From: Cerrena zonata
Taxonomy: Eukaryota; Basidiomycota; Agaricomycetes; Polyporales; Cerrenaceae
DNA: 64,000 nucleotides
Reading direction: 5' to 3'
Assembly (NCBI GenBank): GCA_038087015.1
Contig: JASBNA010000027.1
Coordinates: forward strand, 434,001-498,000
Each line of letters starts with the position of its first letter. The stretch's first letter is position 1. Below are positions 61,701 through 64,000 of the stretch, one piece after another. The translations under genes and the position numbers were made by a program. Under the pieces are notes generated by a model that saw only the letters and a list, made by a program, of their open reading frames with translations, was not told the DNA's origin and searched no databases.

Positions 61701-62412
61701 GAAATCTGGTTCAGTTTATTCAAAAAGTAGCAGTCAGAGTACTAACTCGGAAGCCGATAGTATTACCATTGATTTAACAGAAGAAAACGTTGATGTTTGT
61801 TTGATTCAAAGAAATGATTCTAAACTCTCATACAGGTCAATCACCGAGAAGAAGGATGGTAAAGACGTTGAGGTTGTCTTGGTAGAAGAAGACGAATCAG
61901 AAAATTCATCTAGAGACGATTTGTCTAGTATTTATTCAAAATATCAATCAGATTGGGTATCTAGATCAAATTCCATGTTATCAACTACTTCATCGGGTTC
62001 ATATGCAAGTGCAGCATCATTCGAAAGTGGAGTATCATCAGAAGCTCAATTACAACTTAAAGAAAGGCCAAATACGATCGAAATATACAAACAGATGCAA
62101 GCCATTAGGGGAATGGGAAGATCGCCAATAGAAAATTTGAGTCAAGCGAGAAAAGGACAATCGATTAACTCACATACTTCTGGTAGATCCAATAATAGTG
62201 TCAACTATCATTCAAAACGAATTCAACCACCAAAATCAACCAAGAATGTTAATTTTACTAATTCAAAAAGTCAACCAAATTTATATTCAAACTTGAATAT
62301 ATTCAATTCATCTCAAAATTCACGAGAATCAAACTATTTTGATTATTCTACATCTGAAAATTATGATTTTAATACTTTCATGAAACAAAGAGCAGTTTCA
62401 AGACCTACCTAA
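58775..62412 (+). CDS. Large serine/asparagine-rich disordered protein, one frameshift, unrecognised
   Basis: I do not recognise this protein of about 1212 residues. Seen: a conserved-looking N-terminal segment (about 14-115) with RRARSSSPVKNRRPLPL, PSVPFASLDDIYLLA and YVIPIPFTLQLPPKLS, then long low-complexity sequence. Many SP/TP and RRxS sites, several PPxP patches and a KID-CTG-SDEEDLEIDD acidic motif are present. A more ordered-looking C-terminal block has ITIDLTEENVDVCLI, VEVVLVEEDE and SIYSKYQSDWVSR, then NTIEIYKQMQAIRG. The frame breaks near 60257, where one base is missing: 58775-60301 continues as SDKNSQEKPKIEELNRN in the next frame to 62412. The composition suggests a cortical or signalling scaffold; this is only an inference. 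Confidence 0.75.
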
Positions 62413-62657
62413 TCCTTTCCAATATTTAAAATACTTTTGTTCTTAATTAATTCATCTTACTTTAATTCTTTCGTTCTCATATATTCACTTTTTCTGTCAA
62501 AATGTTTTTTCGCTTTTTAATTTTTTTCTTCTTCATTTACTTTGTATTTTTACAACTTTTAAGGTCAAAATTACCAAAAATATATAGATTATTAATGTAT
62601 AAAAAAATCAAACTTTTTGAATAACAATTATTATATAATACAAAGTATACTTGAGGT

Positions 62658-64000
62658 TTATTTTAAGCGAGGACTATCAGTTTCAGTAATAGTTCCTAAA
62701 TTTCTAAGATTTATATCTCCATTCATTGAAGACGAAGGAGTTGATTTGAAAGATGGTAAAGTTTTAGTATCGTCGTCTTCATCTTCAGAGTCTTCTTCAT
62801 TCAATGATCCAAATGAAATAAGTGACCTACCAGAAGGAGCACGACTTATGCTTCTTGAGCTGTTTAACTCATTATTAGATTTTGTACTATTACTTCTGTA
62901 AAAAGTAACGGTTTTATTCAAAGTTTCAATTTTATTTGTGGAAAAATTATTCATATCAACGACTGCCTTCATTGGTTTATTTTTGTATGATTTTGACCTA
63001 TAGAATCCACTCAAGTTTTGTTGCTGTGCTCTTTCGTGTTGTAAATTTTCATGTTCTTCAAAATCAAAATCCTCAGGCATTTGATTAACTTCATCTAATA
63101 AGTCTTGATCAAAATGATAATTTTCTGGTTCTTCATTATCAGAGGAAGAGCTTTTAACTGAATTTGAGTCTAAAGTCTTGAAATTTAATTTTTCATCATT
63201 GCTAAACCAGGAATATCTTTTTGAATTATTTTTATTATTTTCATTTAATTTAGTTAAATGCGTTTTCTTTTTAGGTTTATCATTAAGACAGTTTAATTCA
63301 TTATCTTGATCAATTTTTGATAATGTATTCATCATATTCGTAATTGATTTTCGTTTTGTATTTGAGTCCACATTTGAATTTTCGAGTAATGATAAACTAT
63401 TCATCATATCAATAATTGATTTTCTGTTTTGTTTCACTTTTTTTTCATGATGATCATTTTTTTCAATATTCGATTCCATATTTGATAAGAAATTCATCAT
63501 GCCAATAACCGAAGATCTTTTATTTTTATTTCTATCTTTAGTGTCTTTTGGACTATCAAAGTTTTCATCTATTTCGTTATTCAATTCTAATGACCCCAAT
63601 AGATCCATCATTTCATTGATTGACAGTCTAGCCGTCACCTTATCAAAGGTGGTATCTGATGAAATGGTTGAATTTGTAATTGAGGATTCGACTGATTTCC
63701 CATTTGACAGAGAAATACCCAATCCAATATCATTACTAGGCTCATTCAATTTAAAGTCAAAATTTTCCATATTTGAAATTTTATTTGGGATTTCAGTGTT
63801 TAAGTTTTCGTCTAAGGAACCATGGAAGCTTTTCAAGATTCTTTTTGACATGACTTCCTTATCGTTTATATTTAGAACATCATCGCGAAGATTTTGATTA
63901 GATTTAGGAGTGTATCTCATTGTCGAACCGAATGTCAAACCACTAATTATTGGAGAATTTAGATCATATAATTGTAAATTATTATTTTGATCATCATTCA
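62658..64000 (-). CDS. Protein with four RxSI..MMN.LS repeats (partial, runs off window)
   Basis: Unrecognised; the frame is open to the window edge, so the start is missing. Seen: four copies of a short motif, R-x-S-I/V followed by MMxxL, at about 63629-63585 (with CTG at x), 63516-63472 (RSSVIGMMNFLS), 63424-63377 (RKSIIDMMNSLS) and 63352-63310 (RKSITNMMNTLS). Each begins with a basic residue before serine, so each could be a PKA-type phosphosite on an amphipathic helix. An acidic stretch (EDFDFEEHENLQ), SISRAPSGRSLISFGSLNEE and a polar tail follow. The gene converges on the serine-rich gene at 58775-62412. No known domain seen. Confidence 0.7.
   Translation of the reverse strand, partial: NDDQNNNLQLYDLNSPIISGLTFGSTMRYTPKSNQNLRDDVLNINDKEVMSKRILKSFHGSLDENLNTEIPNKISNMENFDFKLNEPSNDIGLGISLSNGKSVESSITNSTISSDTTFDKVTARLSINEMMDLLGSLELNNEIDENFDSPKDTKDRNKNKRSSVIGMMNFLSNMESNIEKNDHHEKKVKQNRKSIIDMMNSLSLLENSNVDSNTKRKSITNMMNTLSKIDQDNELNCLNDKPKKKTHLTKLNENNKNNSKRYSWFSNDEKLNFKTLDSNSVKSSSSDNEEPENYHFDQDLLDEVNQMPEDFDFEEHENLQHERAQQQNLSGFYRSKSYKNKPMKAVVDMNNFSTNKIETLNKTVTFYRSNSTKSNNELNSSRSISRAPSGRSLISFGSLNEEDSEDEDDDTKTLPSFKSTPSSSMNGDINLRNLGTITETDSPRLK

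Overview
The window is nuclear DNA of a budding yeast (Saccharomycotina). Genes are compact, AT-rich and almost intronless, and the two clear introns (in RQC2 and RNA14) use GTATGT donors and an AACTAAC or TACTAAC branch site. A complex I subunit (NUFM/NDUFA5 type) and an ELL-type elongation factor argue against the Saccharomyces family. Leucine is almost always TTA or TTG, and the rare CTG codons often sit where serine is expected. The clearest case is an internal protein repeat near 63.6 kb in which R-CTG-S-I lines up with R-S-S-V and R-K-S-I. The best guess is a CUG-Ser (Candida/Debaryomyces-type) yeast; I cannot name the genus.

Layout: 0-13.5 kb holds an ELL-like factor (cut by the window edge), two secreted histidine acid phosphatases in tandem (the second broken), RQC2, HST2, MSH4 and BMT6. 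13.5-14.5 kb is gene-free, relatively GC-rich and rich in small hairpins, a possible structured RNA. 14.5-25.7 kb carries MIL1, FRS1, SEC4, NUFM, WWM1, an orphan two-membrane-segment protein and OPI1. 26-32.7 kb carries two related globin-fold proteins with long disordered tails, separated by 2.3 kb without genes. 32.8-38.4 kb is a zinc locus in which ZRC1 (vacuolar zinc import) and ZRT3 (vacuolar zinc export) flank an EDC1/2-type decapping activator. 38.6-48 kb carries PSG1, SAM37, RNA14, a broken membrane-protein gene, MTF1 and a GRAM protein. 48-57.2 kb carries SNF2, NMD4 and the sporulation septin SPR3. 58.8-64 kb carries a very large serine-rich protein facing a repeat-motif protein that runs off the window.

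Functional themes are mostly housekeeping: ribosome-associated quality control, rRNA methylation, tRNA charging, secretion, mRNA 3'-end formation, decapping and decay, chromatin remodelling, mitochondrial import and transcription, and phosphate, zinc and inositol homeostasis. No transposon, CRISPR array, tRNA or rRNA gene was seen.

Caveat for the reader: at least eleven genes are split by single-base insertions or deletions. In most, both halves still match the family and removing or adding one base gives a full-length frame. Many of these genes should be needed for normal growth, so assembly or sequencing error is the leading explanation. Four same-direction lesions in MSH4 and about five in the 44.7-46.1 kb membrane gene could be genuine decay.
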